A stretch of DNA of 64,000 nt, taken from NCBI RefSeq assembly GCF_024296925.1, contig NZ_CP101125.1, positions 64,501 to 128,500 on the forward strand, read 5' to 3'. Both the position numbers and the translations under genes were made by a program. The first letter of the stretch is position 1. Every line of letters starts with the position of its first letter. This stretch comes from Pseudomonas nunensis. Its GTDB lineage: Bacteria; Pseudomonadota; Gammaproteobacteria; Pseudomonadales; Pseudomonadaceae. The notes under the pieces are model-generated. The model was given only the letters and a program-made list of their open reading frames with translations. It had not been told where the DNA came from and ran no database searches. This document shows positions 1 to 10,477 of the stretch, piece by piece.

Positions 1-71
1 ATGTTTTTCGCGGTTTTTCGGTTGGGCTGCTGTCCATTTCGACAGCAGCAATTTACCCGGATTGAGGCGAT

Positions 72-1133
<1,062 letters not shown>

Positions 1134-1254
1134 TTAGCGTTCTCGTTCTGACAGCTTGGCCTATTGTTAAACACAGACCCTGCCCGATACCAAAGATCCC
1201 TGCTTATAAAAATAGACTAGTGATCACGGTAAAACGCCACGCGAGGAAGTAGTC

Positions 1255-2157
1255 ATGCACATATTGCTGACCGGCGGTACTGGTTTGATAGGACGTCAAC
1301 TCTGTCATCACTGGTTGAGTCAGGGACATCGCCTCACGGTCTGGAGTCGTTCGCCTGCAAAAGTCGCGAAAATCTGCGGCGCTCAGGTGCGCGGCATTGC
1401 CCGTCTCGAAGACCTCGGCCAGGAACCGCTCGATGCGATTATCAACCTGGCCGGCGCGCCGATTGGTGATAGTTGGTGGACCCACAAGCGCAAGACGTTG
1501 TTGTGGAGCAGCCGTATCGGCCTGACCGAAACCCTGCTGGCCTGGCTCGAAACCCGTGAGCAAAAACCGCAATTGCTGATCTCCGGTTCGGCGGTCGGTT
1601 GGTACGGCGACGGTGGCGAGCGTGAGTTGACCGAAGAGTCGCCGCCGGTGATCGATGATTTCGCCAGCCAGTTGTGCATCGCCTGGGAGGAAACCGCCCA
1701 GCGTGCCGAAGCCTTGGGCATTCGCGTGATTCTGCTGCGCACCGGGTTGGTCGTGTCCGCCGAGGGCGGCTTTTTGTCGCGGCTGTTGCTGCCGTTCAAA
1801 CTGGGGCTGGGCGGGCCGATCGGCAACGGCCGGCAGTGGATGCCGTGGATTCATATCAAGGATCAAATCGCCCTGATTGATTTTCTTCTGCATCGCATTG
1901 ACGCCAGCGGTCCATATAATGCCTGCGCGCCCAAACCGGTGCGCAATCGCGAATTTGCCAAGACGCTGGGTAGCGTGTTGCACCGCCCGGCGTTCATGCC
2001 CATGCCGGCCCTGGCGCTGAAGGTAGGCCTGGGCGAAATGTCGCTGCTGTTGTTGGGCGGCCAGAAAGCCGTACCGGCGCGTTTGCTGGCGGCGGGTTTC
2101 ACTTTCCAGTTCACTGATTTACGCGCGGCGTTGGACGACGTGTCCAGCCGCCTCTGA
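1255..2157 (+). CDS. TIGR01777 family NAD(P)-binding epimerase (YfcH-like)
   Basis: A 300-residue SDR-type protein. The N-terminus [20 protein letters not shown] carries the TGGTGLIG nucleotide-binding motif. NLAGAPIG and the SGSAVGWYG segment are characteristic of the TIGR01777/YfcH family, and the C-terminal DUF1731-like part includes [17 protein letters not shown]. The length is normal for the family. The reaction is not established in the literature I know. A good Shine-Dalgarno (GAGGAAG) precedes the start. It is followed after 13 bp by hemH and is probably cotranscribed with it. Confidence 0.9.
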   Translation: MHILLTGGTGLIGRQLCHHWLSQGHRLTVWSRSPAKVAKICGAQVRGIARLEDLGQEPLDAIINLAGAPIGDSWWTHKRKTLLWSSRIGLTETLLAWLETREQKPQLLISGSAVGWYGDGGERELTEESPPVIDDFASQLCIAWEETAQRAEALGIRVILLRTGLVVSAEGGFLSRLLLPFKLGLGGPIGNGRQWMPWIHIKDQIALIDFLLHRIDASGPYNACAPKPVRNREFAKTLGSVLHRPAFMPMPALALKVGLGEMSLLLLGGQKAVPARLLAAGFTFQFTDLRAALDDVSSRL

Positions 2158-2170
2158 AATAGGACGTTGC

Positions 2171-3196
2171 ATGACCGATCACGCGTTGCTTCTGGTCAAC
2201 CTGGGCTCACCGGCCTCCACTTCGGTGGCGGATGTGCGCAGCTACCTCAATCAATTTCTGATGGACCCGTATGTGATCGACCTGCCGTGGCCGGTGCGCC
2301 GTCTGCTGGTGTCGCTGATCCTGATCAAGCGTCCGGAACAGTCGGCCCACGCCTACGCCTCGATCTGGTGGGAGGAGGGCTCGCCGCTGGTGGTGCTCAG
2401 TCGGCGCCTGCAACAGGCCATGACCGCCCGCTGGACCCACGGACCCGTCGAGTTGGCGATGCGTTATGGCGAGCCGTCGATTGAATCGAAACTGCTGCAG
2501 CTGGCCGCCCAGGGCCACAAGCGCATTACCCTCGCGCCGCTTTATCCACAGTTCGCCGACAGCACCGTGACCACGGTGGTCGAAGAAGCCCGGCGCGTGA
2601 TTCGCGAGAAGAAGCTCAATGTGCAGCTGTCGATTCTCCAACCGTTCTACGATCAGCCAGAATACCTCGATGCCTTGGTGGCCAGCGCCAAGCCTTATCT
2701 GGAGCAGGATTACGATCACCTGTTGCTGAGCTTCCATGGTTTGCCGGAACGGCACCTGACCAAGCTTGATCCGACCGGCCAGCATTGCTTCAAGAATGAA
2801 GACTGCTGCAAGAACGCCTCGCCGGCCGTATTGGCGACGTGCTACCGCGCTCAGTGCCTGCGCACGGCTTCCGAGTTTGCCAAGCGCATGGGCCTGGAGG
2901 AGGGCAAGTGGTCGGTGTCGTTCCAGTCGCGCCTGGGCCGGGCGAAGTGGATCGAACCCTACACCGAAGCACGCCTCGATGAGCTGGGCAAAAGTGGCGC
3001 GAAGAAGATCCTGGTGATGTGCCCGGCGTTCGTCGCCGATTGCATCGAGACCCTGGAAGAAATCGGTGATCGCGGGCTGGAGCAATTCCGCGAAGCGGGA
3101 GGGGAGGAGTTGGTGCTGGTGCCGTGCCTCAACGATGACCCGCAGTGGGCGAAGGCGTTGAGTGCGTTGTGCGAGCGAGCGCCGTTGGCCTTGTAG
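2171..3196 (+). CDS. hemH: Ferrochelatase
   Basis: Inserts ferrous iron into protoporphyrin IX, the last step of protoheme synthesis. It has 341 residues. It begins [16 protein letters not shown] and contains the family signature [13 protein letters not shown] with the catalytic histidine at about 189, and later a conserved acidic region ([12 protein letters not shown]). An internal cysteine-rich stretch (Cys206, 212, 213, 224, 229) resembles the internal [2Fe-2S]-type cysteine segments described in some bacterial ferrochelatases; cluster binding here is inferred only. It lies downstream of the epimerase gene and converges with uraA. Confidence 0.96.
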   Translation: MTDHALLLVNLGSPASTSVADVRSYLNQFLMDPYVIDLPWPVRRLLVSLILIKRPEQSAHAYASIWWEEGSPLVVLSRRLQQAMTARWTHGPVELAMRYGEPSIESKLLQLAAQGHKRITLAPLYPQFADSTVTTVVEEARRVIREKKLNVQLSILQPFYDQPEYLDALVASAKPYLEQDYDHLLLSFHGLPERHLTKLDPTGQHCFKNEDCCKNASPAVLATCYRAQCLRTASEFAKRMGLEEGKWSVSFQSRLGRAKWIEPYTEARLDELGKSGAKKILVMCPAFVADCIETLEEIGDRGLEQFREAGGEELVLVPCLNDDPQWAKALSALCERAPLAL

Positions 3197-3205
3197 GAAC
3201 ACAAA

Positions 3206-3320
3206 CTGTGGCGAGGGAGCTTGCTCCCGCTGGGTCGCGAAGCGGCCCCAAAATTCTCGCAGTCAATGCAGATTTTGTGAGTGCTGCGCACTCAAGCGGG
3301 AGCAAGCTCCCTCGCCACAG
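3206..3320. repeat. Paired REP palindrome
   Basis: Two inverted arms, CTGTGGCGAGGGAGCTTGCT and its reverse complement, enclose about 60 bp between the convergent hemH and uraA genes. Each arm is itself palindromic (GGGAGCTTGCTCCC). This is the Pseudomonas REP doublet layout; it may also stop transcription from both sides. Confidence 0.8.
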
Positions 3321-3335
3321 GGTTTTGCGTTAGCT

Positions 3336-4616
3336 TTACAACAAAGGCTCATCCGCCTTCTTGTGCTTCCAGCTGTCATTGCCCGGCAGCAACAGGTTCA
3401 GCGCAATCGCCACCACCGCGCACAGCGCGATGCCTTTGAGGCCGAAGTCGTCCGGACCGGTGCCGGTGCCGACCAGCACACCGCCAATCCCGAACACCAG
3501 GGTCACCGAGACAATCACCAGATTGCGCGCCTCGCCCAGGTCGATCTTGTGGCGAATCAGTGTGTTCATGCCCACCGCCGCAATCGAACCGAACAACAGG
3601 CACAAAATCCCGCCCATCACCGGCACCGGGATGCTTTGCAGCAGCGCGCCGAACTTGCCGACGAACGCCAGGCTGATGGCAAAGATCGCCGCCCAGGTCA
3701 TGATCTTCGGGTTGTAGTTCTTGGTCAGCATCACCGCGCCCGTGACTTCGGCGTAGGTGGTGTTGGGTGGACCGCCGAACAGACCGGCTGCCGTGGTGGC
3801 AATGCCATCGCCGAGCAGGGTGCGGTGCAGGCCAGGCTTCTTCAGGTAATCGCGACCGGTCACGCTACCGACCGCGATCACGCCGCCGATGTGCTCGATG
3901 GCCGGGGCCAGCGCCACCGGAACGATAAACAGAATCGCCTGCCAGTTGAATTCCGGCGCCGTAAAGTGCGGAATCGCAAACCACGGTGCGGCGGCAATCT
4001 TCGCGGTATCGACCACGCCGAAATAGAACGCCATCGCAAAACCGACCAATACACCGGAGATGATCGGCACCAGGCGGAAAATCCCTTTGCCGAACACGGC
4101 GACGATCAGCGTGGTCAGCAGTGCCGGCATCGAGATCAGCATCGCGGTCTGGTAATGGATCAGCTCGGAACCGTCGCCAGCCTTGCCCATTGCCATGTTG
4201 GCGGCAATTGGCGCCATGGCCAGGCCGATGGAGATGATCACCGGACCAATCACCACCGGTGGCAGCAAACGGTCAATGAACCCGGTGCCTTTGATCTTCA
4301 CGGCCAGGCCGAGGAAGGTGTAGACGAAACCCGCCGCCATCACGCCGCCCATGGTCGCCGCGAGGCCGAACTGGCCCTTGGCGAGAATGATCGGGGTGAT
4401 AAAGGCAAAGCTCGAAGCCAGGAACACCGGGACCTGACGCCCGGTGACGATCTGGAACAGAATCGTCCCCAGACCTGCGGTGAACAGCGCCACGTTCGGG
4501 TCGAGGCCGGTAATCAGCGGCATCAACACCAGGGCGCCGAACGCCACGAACAGCATCTGTGCACCCGACAGCACTGTGCGCCAGAGCGGATCGTTGAACT
4601 CATCCTGCATGCTCAA
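3336..4616 (-). CDS. uraA: Uracil permease (NCS2 nucleobase symporter)
   Basis: Inner-membrane uracil:proton symporter of the NCS2/UraA family, 426 residues with about 12-14 hydrophobic segments. The family signature (conserved Q/E and the GGxxxTTY-like region [17 protein letters not shown]) is present, as is an early segment [21 protein letters not shown]. Its start overlaps the end of upp by four bases (ATGA), so the two are one operon: import of uracil, then conversion to UMP. Confidence 0.95.
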   Translation of the reverse strand: MSMQDEFNDPLWRTVLSGAQMLFVAFGALVLMPLITGLDPNVALFTAGLGTILFQIVTGRQVPVFLASSFAFITPIILAKGQFGLAATMGGVMAAGFVYTFLGLAVKIKGTGFIDRLLPPVVIGPVIISIGLAMAPIAANMAMGKAGDGSELIHYQTAMLISMPALLTTLIVAVFGKGIFRLVPIISGVLVGFAMAFYFGVVDTAKIAAAPWFAIPHFTAPEFNWQAILFIVPVALAPAIEHIGGVIAVGSVTGRDYLKKPGLHRTLLGDGIATTAAGLFGGPPNTTYAEVTGAVMLTKNYNPKIMTWAAIFAISLAFVGKFGALLQSIPVPVMGGILCLLFGSIAAVGMNTLIRHKIDLGEARNLVIVSVTLVFGIGGVLVGTGTGPDDFGLKGIALCAVVAIALNLLLPGNDSWKHKKADEPLL

Positions 4617-5251
4617 GCGTCCTTCTGCTTGGTGCCGAAGATCTTGTCACCGGCATCGCCCAGGCCTGGGATGATGTAACCGTGCTCGTTGAGTTTTTCG
4701 TCGATGGACGCGGTGTAAATCATCACGTCCGGGTGCGCTTTCTCTACAGCGGCGATGCCTTCGGGGGCAGCCACCAGCACCATGGCGCGGATGTCACGGC
4801 AACCGGCCTTTTTCAGCAGGTCGATGGTCGCAACCATGGAGCTGCCGGTGGCGAGCATTGGGTCGATGATCATCGCCAGGCGCTCATTGATTTCCGGCAC
4901 CAGTTTTTCCAGGTAGGTGTGGGCCTGCAGCGTTTGTTCGTTGCGGGCCACGCCCACGGCGCTGACTTTGGCGCCCGGAATCAGGCTCAGCACGCCTTCG
5001 AGCATGCCGATACCGGCGCGCAGGATCGGCACCACGGTAATCTTCTTGCCGGCGATTTTCTCGACCGACACGGTGCCGGCCCAACCTTCGATATCGTAGG
5101 TTTCCAGCGGCAGGTCTTTGGTGGCTTCATAGGTCAGCAGGGCACCGACTTCCTGAGCGAGCTCACGGAAATTCTTCGTGCTAATGTCTGCGCGGCGCAT
5201 AAGGCCAAGTTTATGACGGATCAGCGGATGGCGGATCTCTTGGATGGGCAT
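4613..5251 (-). CDS. upp: Uracil phosphoribosyltransferase
   Basis: Converts uracil and PRPP to UMP in pyrimidine salvage. It has 212 residues, which is the family length. The PRPP-binding loop is visible as [13 protein letters not shown], and the uracil-binding C-terminal region is [18 protein letters not shown]. The N-terminus [20 protein letters not shown] is typical. It is the first gene of the upp-uraA operon and is divergent from hpt across a 164-bp gap. Confidence 0.97.
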   Translation of the reverse strand: MPIQEIRHPLIRHKLGLMRRADISTKNFRELAQEVGALLTYEATKDLPLETYDIEGWAGTVSVEKIAGKKITVVPILRAGIGMLEGVLSLIPGAKVSAVGVARNEQTLQAHTYLEKLVPEINERLAMIIDPMLATGSSMVATIDLLKKAGCRDIRAMVLVAAPEGIAAVEKAHPDVMIYTASIDEKLNEHGYIIPGLGDAGDKIFGTKQKDA

Positions 5252-5347
5252 GGGGAAAGGCTCCGGCGGCGGGCAAAAAAACCGGCCTAGATTAATCTAT
5301 CCGAGGGTGTTGTCCTATAGACATACAGTACGTTAGTCCACAAACGC

Positions 5348-5376
5348 TTGATTCGGCCGTGCTGGATGCGTACCTT
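5348..5376 (+). promoter_or_regulatory. Candidate sigma-70 promoter of hpt
   Basis: TTGATT (5348-5353) and TACCTT (5371-5376) are separated by 17 bp, about 40 bp before the hpt start. The -10 match is weak. Confidence 0.35.
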
Positions 5377-5415
5377 TGCCCGCTTTTCCCGAATCCCGTC
5401 CCCCTGGAGAGCGCC

Positions 5416-5973
5416 ATGTCCGCTGATCTCGAGCATATCCGTCAAATCATGCGAGAGGCTGACTGCCTGTACACCGAAGCTGAAGTCGAGGCGGCCATCG
5501 CCCGTGTCGGTGCACACATCAACGAGCAACTGGCGGACACCAACCCGGTGGTGTTCTGTGTGATGAACGGCGGGCTGATTTTCGCCGGCAAGCTGCTCAC
5601 GCATTTGCACTTCCCGCTGGAAGCGTCCTACCTGCACGCCACCCGTTATCGCAACGAAACCAGCGGCGGCGACCTGTTCTGGAAAGCCAAGCCGGAAGTT
5701 TCGTTCCTTGATCGCGACGTACTGATCATCGACGACATCCTCGATGAAGGTCACACCCTGGGTGCGATCATCGATTACTGCAAACACGCCGGCGCCCGCG
5801 CCGTGCACACCGCCGTACTGATCGACAAGGACCACGACCGCAAGGCTCGTCCGGACCTGAAAGCGGATTTCGTCGGCCTGCCGTGCATCGACCGCTACAT
5901 CTTCGGTTACGGCATGGACTACAAAGGCTACTGGCGTAATGCCAATGGGATTTTTGCCGTTAAAGGCATGTAA
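5416..5973 (+). CDS. hpt: Hypoxanthine-guanine phosphoribosyltransferase
   Basis: Purine salvage enzyme that forms IMP or GMP from hypoxanthine or guanine plus PRPP, 185 residues. The PRPP signature VLIIDDILDEGHTLGAII is clear, and the C-terminal segment YIFGYGMDYKGYWRN fits the HGPRT family. The start at 5416 has a Shine-Dalgarno (GGAG) just upstream and gives the expected N-terminus MSADLEHIRQIM; a start at 5359 would add 19 atypical residues. It is next to, and divergent from, the uracil salvage operon. Confidence 0.93.
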   Translation: MSADLEHIRQIMREADCLYTEAEVEAAIARVGAHINEQLADTNPVVFCVMNGGLIFAGKLLTHLHFPLEASYLHATRYRNETSGGDLFWKAKPEVSFLDRDVLIIDDILDEGHTLGAIIDYCKHAGARAVHTAVLIDKDHDRKARPDLKADFVGLPCIDRYIFGYGMDYKGYWRNANGIFAVKGM

Positions 5974-5990
5974 ACCCCGCTGCAAATTCC

Positions 5991-6081
5991 CTGTGGGAGC
6001 GGGCTTGCTCGCGAAAGCGTCGGCATATCCAACATAGATGTGTCAGTAAAACCGCTATCGCGAGCAAGCTCGCTCCCACAG
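5991..6081. repeat. Paired REP palindrome
   Basis: CTGTGGGAGCGGGCTTGCTC and a nearly complementary arm (CGCGAGCAAGCTCGCTCCCA) flank a spacer of about 35 bp, directly after hpt. The right arm reads CTCGC where the left predicts CCCGC, a single imperfection in the pairing. Confidence 0.8.
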
Positions 6082-6152
6082 TGATTTGCGCCCACAGAAG
6101 AATTTTTATACACCCATGCTACATTGCTCGGCCCCGCCCTCCGGAGCCTGTC

Positions 6153-6638
6153 ATGAGCCTTTTGATCCGCAGCTGCGCCGCCCTGTTGCTGACCCTCAGC
6201 CTGCCCCTGGCCGCCGCTCCGGCGCCGATGCACGGGCAATTCCTGCCGCCGGACGACCTGACCCTGCGTGACGCCGAACCGGAGCAACAGCAACTGTTGC
6301 AGGTCACCGATTATTCGGTGGTGGTGGGTAGCCAGCGCCAGTCCACACAGCAACCGATCCCGGTGACGTCGCCGCTGCTGATCCGCCTCAAGGGCAAATC
6401 CTTGAACAAGGGCGCGACCATCAACCAAGTGCTGGTCAACTTCGATGGCGAAAGCAAAAGCCTGAAAAAACCGATCTACGACGAAAAAAGCAAAACCCTG
6501 ACGCTCTACTACCCGTTGGCGCAGTACCGGGTGGTGATCGATTTGTTGCGCAATGACACGGTGTATTGCCAGTTCCTCAGCTATGCCAACGGCCATGTCT
6601 GGGCCGATCTGCACACCGGCAGCGTTCGCGCGCGTTGA
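6153..6638 (+). CDS. Conserved exported hypothetical protein
   Basis: 161 residues. The N-terminus MSLLIRSCAALLLTLSLPLA followed by AAPAP is a cleavable signal peptide, so the product is periplasmic or extracellular. The mature part has no motif I recognise: about 135 residues with a lysine-rich segment near DGESKSLKKPIYDEKSK. The start at 6153 is set by GGAG six bases upstream and by the signal peptide; the longer upstream frame (6081) would bury it. Position suggests the equivalent of a PAO1 hypothetical near PA4643-PA4644. Function unknown. Confidence 0.75.
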   Translation: MSLLIRSCAALLLTLSLPLAAAPAPMHGQFLPPDDLTLRDAEPEQQQLLQVTDYSVVVGSQRQSTQQPIPVTSPLLIRLKGKSLNKGATINQVLVNFDGESKSLKKPIYDEKSKTLTLYYPLAQYRVVIDLLRNDTVYCQFLSYANGHVWADLHTGSVRAR

Positions 6639-6701
6639 GCCGGGCGGCCAGAGGGGGGTAAACTGCCCGCCCCGTGAAATGTCTGCGAGCTGGAGTCGGC
6701 A

Positions 6702-6989
6702 ATGCGTAAAGATAAGAAGCAAGTGATTGGTGACGAGATCGGCGATGAGCAGATCAAACTGTTTCTCGATTTTGAACCGGTCGACGCCACTTCGCCGTCC
6801 CTGCACAAACTGATCAAGGCCTATCGCGGCCTGCGCATCGACGACTTCGAGCGCTTCCTGACGTTTTTCGTCGAGGCCGGGTATGACCTGGATGGCAAGG
6901 ATGAGCATGGCGATGACTTCGTCGCGGTGATCAAGGATCAGCGCAATGCGGCCGAGTACATCGAGTTGATCGCCAAGGCTCGCGGTTAA
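6702..6989 (+). CDS. PA4642 family protein
   Basis: 95-residue soluble acidic protein (MRKDKKQVIGDEIGDEQIKL...) conserved in Pseudomonas beside mqo. It contains no cysteines or membrane segments and has a compact helical look, including LIKAYRGLRIDDFERFLTFF. A Shine-Dalgarno GGAG precedes the start. No function is known. It converges with mqo across a palindrome and a terminator. Confidence 0.85.
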   Translation: MRKDKKQVIGDEIGDEQIKLFLDFEPVDATSPSLHKLIKAYRGLRIDDFERFLTFFVEAGYDLDGKDEHGDDFVAVIKDQRNAAEYIELIAKARG

Positions 6990-7006
6990 CCTCAAAAGCC
7001 AAGATC

Positions 7007-7069
7007 AAAAGATCGCAGCCTCGTTTCACTCGACAGCTCCTACAGAGTGAAACGAGGCTGCGATCTTTT
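7007..7069. repeat. Long palindrome of the GATCGCAGCCTCG family (truncated copy)
   Basis: 25-bp perfect arms (AAAAGATCGCAGCCTCGTTT continuing to ACTC, and its complement) with a 13-base loop GACAGCTCCTACA. The loop equals the next 13 bases of the longer left arm seen at 11271 and 49733, so this copy has lost the matching part of its right arm. Confidence 0.85.
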
Positions 7070-7083
7070 CAGCGGCATAAAAA

Positions 7084-7118
7084 AACGCCCCGCTCTCAAC
7101 GAGAACGGGGCGTTTTTT
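7084..7118. terminator. Bidirectional Rho-independent terminator
   Basis: AACGCCCCG and CGGGGCGTT form a stem flanked by A-rich and T-rich runs, between the convergent PA4642-family gene and mqo. It can serve both. Confidence 0.85.
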
Positions 7119-7129
7119 GTGGAGCCGAA

Positions 7130-8638
7130 TCAAGCGTAGCTTTCGGTCTCGTTGCTGGCTTCAACCAGTTCCAGGGCGACGTTGTTGTGCGCGTTGATCT
7201 TGCGATACAGCGCAGCGTCGGTTTCCAGGACCTTTTCCCGAGCCGGGAAGATTTCTGCCAGTTTGGCAGCCCACTCACCGGACGCTTTGTTCGGGAAGCA
7301 TTTTTCGATCAGTTCCAGCATGATCGAAACCGTTACCGAAGCGCCTGGCGAAGCGCCGAGCAGTGCTGCCAGGGAACCGTCCTTGGCCGCGACCAGCTCG
7401 GTGCCGAACTGCAGAACGCCGCCCTTTTTCGGGTCTTTCTTGATGATCTGCACCCGTTGGCCGGCCACTTCCAGGCGCCAGTCTTCGGCTTTCGCCTGCG
7501 GGTAGAAACGACGCAGGGATTCCAGGCGCTGCTCCATCGACTGCATCACTTCGCTGACCAGGTACTTGGTCAGGTCCATGTTGTTTTTCGCCACGGCCAG
7601 CATCGGTCCGATGTTGCCGGCGCGAACCGACAGCGGCAGGTCCATGAAGGAGCCGTGCTTGAGGAACTTGGTGGTGAAACCGGCATACGGCCCGAACAGC
7701 AGCGACTTGTTGCCATCGACCACGCGGGTGTCCAGGTGCGGCACGGACATCGGTGGCGAACCTACGGCAGCCTGGCTGTAGACCTTGGCCTGGTGGTGTT
7801 TGACCACTTCCGGGTTGTCGCAACGCAGCCACTGGCCACTGATCGGGAAGCCGCCGAAGCCTTTGCTTTCTTCGATGCCCGACGCCTGCAACAGCGGCAA
7901 TGCCGCGCCGCCCGCGCCGAGGAAGACGAACTTGGCGTCGACTTCACGGGTGTTGCCGCTGTTGACGTCCTTGATGCTGACGGTCCAGCCGCTGCCGTTA
8001 CGCTTCAGGCCGGTGACGCGCTTGCAGTACTTGACCTGGGCATCGGGTGCGCTGGTCAGGTGCTTGAGCAGTTGGTTGGTCAGGGCGCCGAAGTTGACGT
8101 CAGTGCCGTTCATCACGCGAGTGGCGGCGAGGACTTCGTCGGGCGAGCGGCCCGGCATCATCAGCGGCATCCACTCGGCCATTTTGGCCTTGTCTTCGGT
8201 GTATTCCATGTCGGAGAAAGCGTGGTGCTTGCTCAGCACGTTGAAGCGTGACTTGAGGAAGGACACGCCGCTGTCACCCTGCACGAAGCTCAGGTGCGGA
8301 ACCGGGCTGATGAAGGATTTGCACGAGCCGAAGGTGCCTTTCTTGGTCAGGTACGACCAGAACTGCTTCGACACCTCGAACTGGGTGTTGATGTGCACGG
8401 CTTTCTTGATGTCGACGGTGCCGTCGGCGGCCTGAGGCGTGTAGTTGAGCTCACACAGCCCGGCGTGACCGGTACCGGCGTTGTTCCACGGGTTGGAACT
8501 CTCCGCGGCACCGGAATCCATCAGCTCGACGACTTCCAGCTTGATCGCGGGGTCGAGCTCTTTGAGCAGTACAGCGAGGGTGGCACTCATGATGCCGGCC
8601 CCAACGAGTACTACGTCGACTGCTTCGTTATGCGCCAT
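7130..8638 (-). CDS. mqo: Malate:quinone oxidoreductase
   Basis: FAD-dependent, membrane-associated enzyme that oxidises malate to oxaloacetate and passes electrons to quinone, 502 residues. The N-terminal FAD motif is [20 protein letters not shown]. The family region [20 protein letters not shown] and the C-terminal [18 protein letters not shown] are typical. The start has GGAG about nine bases upstream. An unusually long gene-free region lies upstream (see 8639-9375). Confidence 0.97.
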   Translation of the reverse strand: MAHNEAVDVVLVGAGIMSATLAVLLKELDPAIKLEVVELMDSGAAESSNPWNNAGTGHAGLCELNYTPQAADGTVDIKKAVHINTQFEVSKQFWSYLTKKGTFGSCKSFISPVPHLSFVQGDSGVSFLKSRFNVLSKHHAFSDMEYTEDKAKMAEWMPLMMPGRSPDEVLAATRVMNGTDVNFGALTNQLLKHLTSAPDAQVKYCKRVTGLKRNGSGWTVSIKDVNSGNTREVDAKFVFLGAGGAALPLLQASGIEESKGFGGFPISGQWLRCDNPEVVKHHQAKVYSQAAVGSPPMSVPHLDTRVVDGNKSLLFGPYAGFTTKFLKHGSFMDLPLSVRAGNIGPMLAVAKNNMDLTKYLVSEVMQSMEQRLESLRRFYPQAKAEDWRLEVAGQRVQIIKKDPKKGGVLQFGTELVAAKDGSLAALLGASPGASVTVSIMLELIEKCFPNKASGEWAAKLAEIFPAREKVLETDAALYRKINAHNNVALELVEASNETESYA

Positions 8639-9375
8639 TTAACGCGTCTCCAAAATCTGCAGCACCAAATTGTCGGCATGGCTGCCAGGCGTTCCGGGGC
8701 GTGTCAGTGATGCCCCACGTACCCATGGCAGTATCGCCATGTCCGAATCTTCGCAATTTTTCGCAACTTCGACGGACGCTACCGGTTGGGTTAATGAGCC
8801 CTATGAACTCACTTCAACGCGCAACTGGCAATTCGACTTATGGTCGAGACATCCGTTTGTGCAACCAAATCCGTAGCGGACAGGCTTCAGGCTCCGGTAT
8901 TCGAGGCGTACTCGGTCCTGTGTCGTTGGGCTGTTTCAGACGCTAATGGTGCATGTTCAGACGCAAAACTATTCATTTGCTCGCCACACTCTTGTGAAGT
9001 TGTGAAAACCCGTTTTTTTCACGCTCTTTTGAAGACGTGAACCTCAAAAAAGGGCTGTCCCAGCCTGGCACCGTGCCCGGATGGATTGCCGCCATGGGGT
9101 ACATGACAGGCAAATCGGGCAAACAGCTCAGTAACCGAGCGTAATGACAGCTCTGCAGATTCGCGAAAAGTGGGGTTTTTGCTCAAGGAACAGCAAGCGC
9201 GCCAGCTTCACTCGATCTGTGTGGGCGGCTCTCTGTGGGCGGTGCGGGGTGCCAATACCGAGGCATTGACGATGCTGCGAGGCCCGATCAGGAGACGTCC
9301 TTATAATCGGGGGGAGATTGTATCTAAGAAACGCAGGGAAATGGTCGTCAATAATGACTTTTATTAGGCGTCTGG
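8639..9375. other. 737-bp gene-free region upstream of mqo
   Basis: No convincing gene. Open frames of 60-81 codons (8670-8876, 8701-8946, 8840-9040, 9170-9367) lack both a good ribosome site and recognisable composition. The region does contain two related 22-bp imperfect palindromes (8985-9006 and 9020-9041) and a perfect TATAAT at 9302-9307 without a well-spaced -35. It probably holds the mqo leader and regulatory sites, and possibly an unannotated small RNA. Confidence 0.6.
8985..9041. promoter_or_regulatory. Pair of related 22-bp imperfect palindromes upstream of mqo
   Basis: CACACTCTTGTGAAGTTGTG continuing AA (8985-9006) and CACGCTCTTTTGAAGACGTG continuing AA (9020-9041) match at 18 of 22 positions and start 35 bp apart. 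The second has 6-bp outer arms TTCACG/CGTGAA when read on the minus strand. This is a likely protein-binding site pair; the regulator is unknown. Confidence 0.4.
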
Positions 9376-9609
9376 TCAGATGGACAACAGCGCCTGTACC
9401 CGTGAACGAGGCTGATGCTGCCGCACACGGGCGCTAGGGGGCAGCGGATGGTGCAGCCAGTTGAGGCGGATTTCTTCGATTTCGACCCAGCCATCGCCCA
9501 TGGGCTGCAGGCTGCATTGCTTGAATGCCTGGCAATGGCCGTTGCGATCCAGCAGGGCAAAACTGCGATGCAGCGGGCGTGGCGCGAACAACGAGATCAG
9601 ATAACGCAT
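9376..9609 (-). CDS. Small conserved hypothetical protein
   Basis: 77 residues beginning MRYLISLFAPRPLHRSFALL. It is basic and histidine/proline rich near the C-terminus, with no signal peptide or motif that I can name. The start at 9609 has AAGG about nine bases upstream; a longer frame to 9666 has a poor start. It resembles small proteins I associate only with Pseudomonas. It stands alone between the mqo upstream region and the YajG-type lipoprotein gene. Confidence 0.6.
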   Translation of the reverse strand: MRYLISLFAPRPLHRSFALLDRNGHCQAFKQCSLQPMGDGWVEIEEIRLNWLHHPLPPSARVRQHQPRSRVQALLSI

Positions 9610-9814
9610 GGCGAAGTACCTTGTGGGGTGACTGCTGTGAAGGTTGCCAGCAGGCCGTGACGTCAAAGTGTATGGGCGGTGACAGATCTGTGACAGGAAC
9701 CGCGGTCTGAGAGGTTTGTCAGAGATTTCAGCAATCGTTGTGAGACGCTAGTTCGAGACGATGGCCCACCGCTATACTGCGGGCCTGTTTGTGCCTGATT
9801 CTGGAGAGAAGAGC

Positions 9815-10399
9815 ATGTTGCAACGCCTGTTGTTCGGTTTGATCACTGTGACCGGTTTGACCCTGGCCGGCTGCGCCCACAGCCCGCAACAACTGAACCC
9901 TGAGCCGAAGCTGACCACTCAGCTGGCGCCGGTTGGCCACGGCCAGCAAGTGGTGGTGCGGGTGGTGGACGGTCGTCCATCGCCAACCCTGGGAACCCGT
10001 GGCGGTCTGTACCCTGAGACCAGCGCGATCACCGTGCAGGGCGCGCAAATCCTGCCGAAACTGCAGGCCCAGGCCGAAGCCGCCGTGCGTTTGCTGGGGT
10101 TCACCCCGGTGTCCAACGGCATGAACGCGCCGCAGTTGACCGTGACCCTGGCGGAACTGAAGTATCAGTCGCCTAAAGAAGGCATGTACGTGACTGAAGC
10201 CACCATCGGCGCGACCTTCCGCTCCGACGTGCAGAACGCCAACCGTCGCTACAGCGGCCGTTACGGTGCGTCCCTGGACCAGCGTTTTGGTATGGCGCCG
10301 AACCAGGAAACCAACACCAAACTGGTCAGCGATGTATTGAGCGATGCCCTGACGCGTCTGTTCAAGGACCCGACCGTGGGTCAGATCCTCGGCGAATAA
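9815..10399 (+). CDS. YajG family lipoprotein
   Basis: 194-residue lipoprotein. The signal peptide MLQRLLFGLITVTGLTLAGC ends in a clear lipobox (LAGC, Cys20), and residues after Cys (AHSP) suggest outer-membrane sorting. The mature domain (VVVRVVDGRPSPTLGTRGG, then QAEAAVRLLGFTP) fits the YajG/LptE-unrelated lipoprotein family of unknown function. The start was chosen at the signal peptide. A TATACT -10 element lies at 9773-9778. Confidence 0.88.
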   Translation: MLQRLLFGLITVTGLTLAGCAHSPQQLNPEPKLTTQLAPVGHGQQVVVRVVDGRPSPTLGTRGGLYPETSAITVQGAQILPKLQAQAEAAVRLLGFTPVSNGMNAPQLTVTLAELKYQSPKEGMYVTEATIGATFRSDVQNANRRYSGRYGASLDQRFGMAPNQETNTKLVSDVLSDALTRLFKDPTVGQILGE

Positions 10400-10413
10400 G
10401 TTTTCGCCAGATG

Positions 10414-10451
10414 CAAAAAAGCCCGGCGCCAGTGATGGCTCCGGGCTTTTT
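10414..10451 (+). terminator. Rho-independent terminator after the YajG-type gene
   Basis: AAAAAAGCCCGG and CCGGGCTTTTT form a GC-rich stem and T-run, 15 bp after the stop codon. Confidence 0.85.
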
Positions 10452-10477
10452 CATGCCCACCGGCTTAGCACCGCCAC

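Noticed and set aside
28..51. Hairpin GCTGCTGTCC...GACAGCAGC at the left edge
   Set aside because: Neither side carries a T-run; too little context before position 1 to assign a role.
3162..4679. 505-codon plus-strand frame opposite uraA
   Set aside because: Gln/His/Arg-rich shadow of the uraA membrane helices; no ribosome site.
8701..8946. 81-codon plus-strand frame upstream of mqo
   Set aside because: No ribosome site, and composition is that of non-coding DNA overlapping the likely mqo leader.
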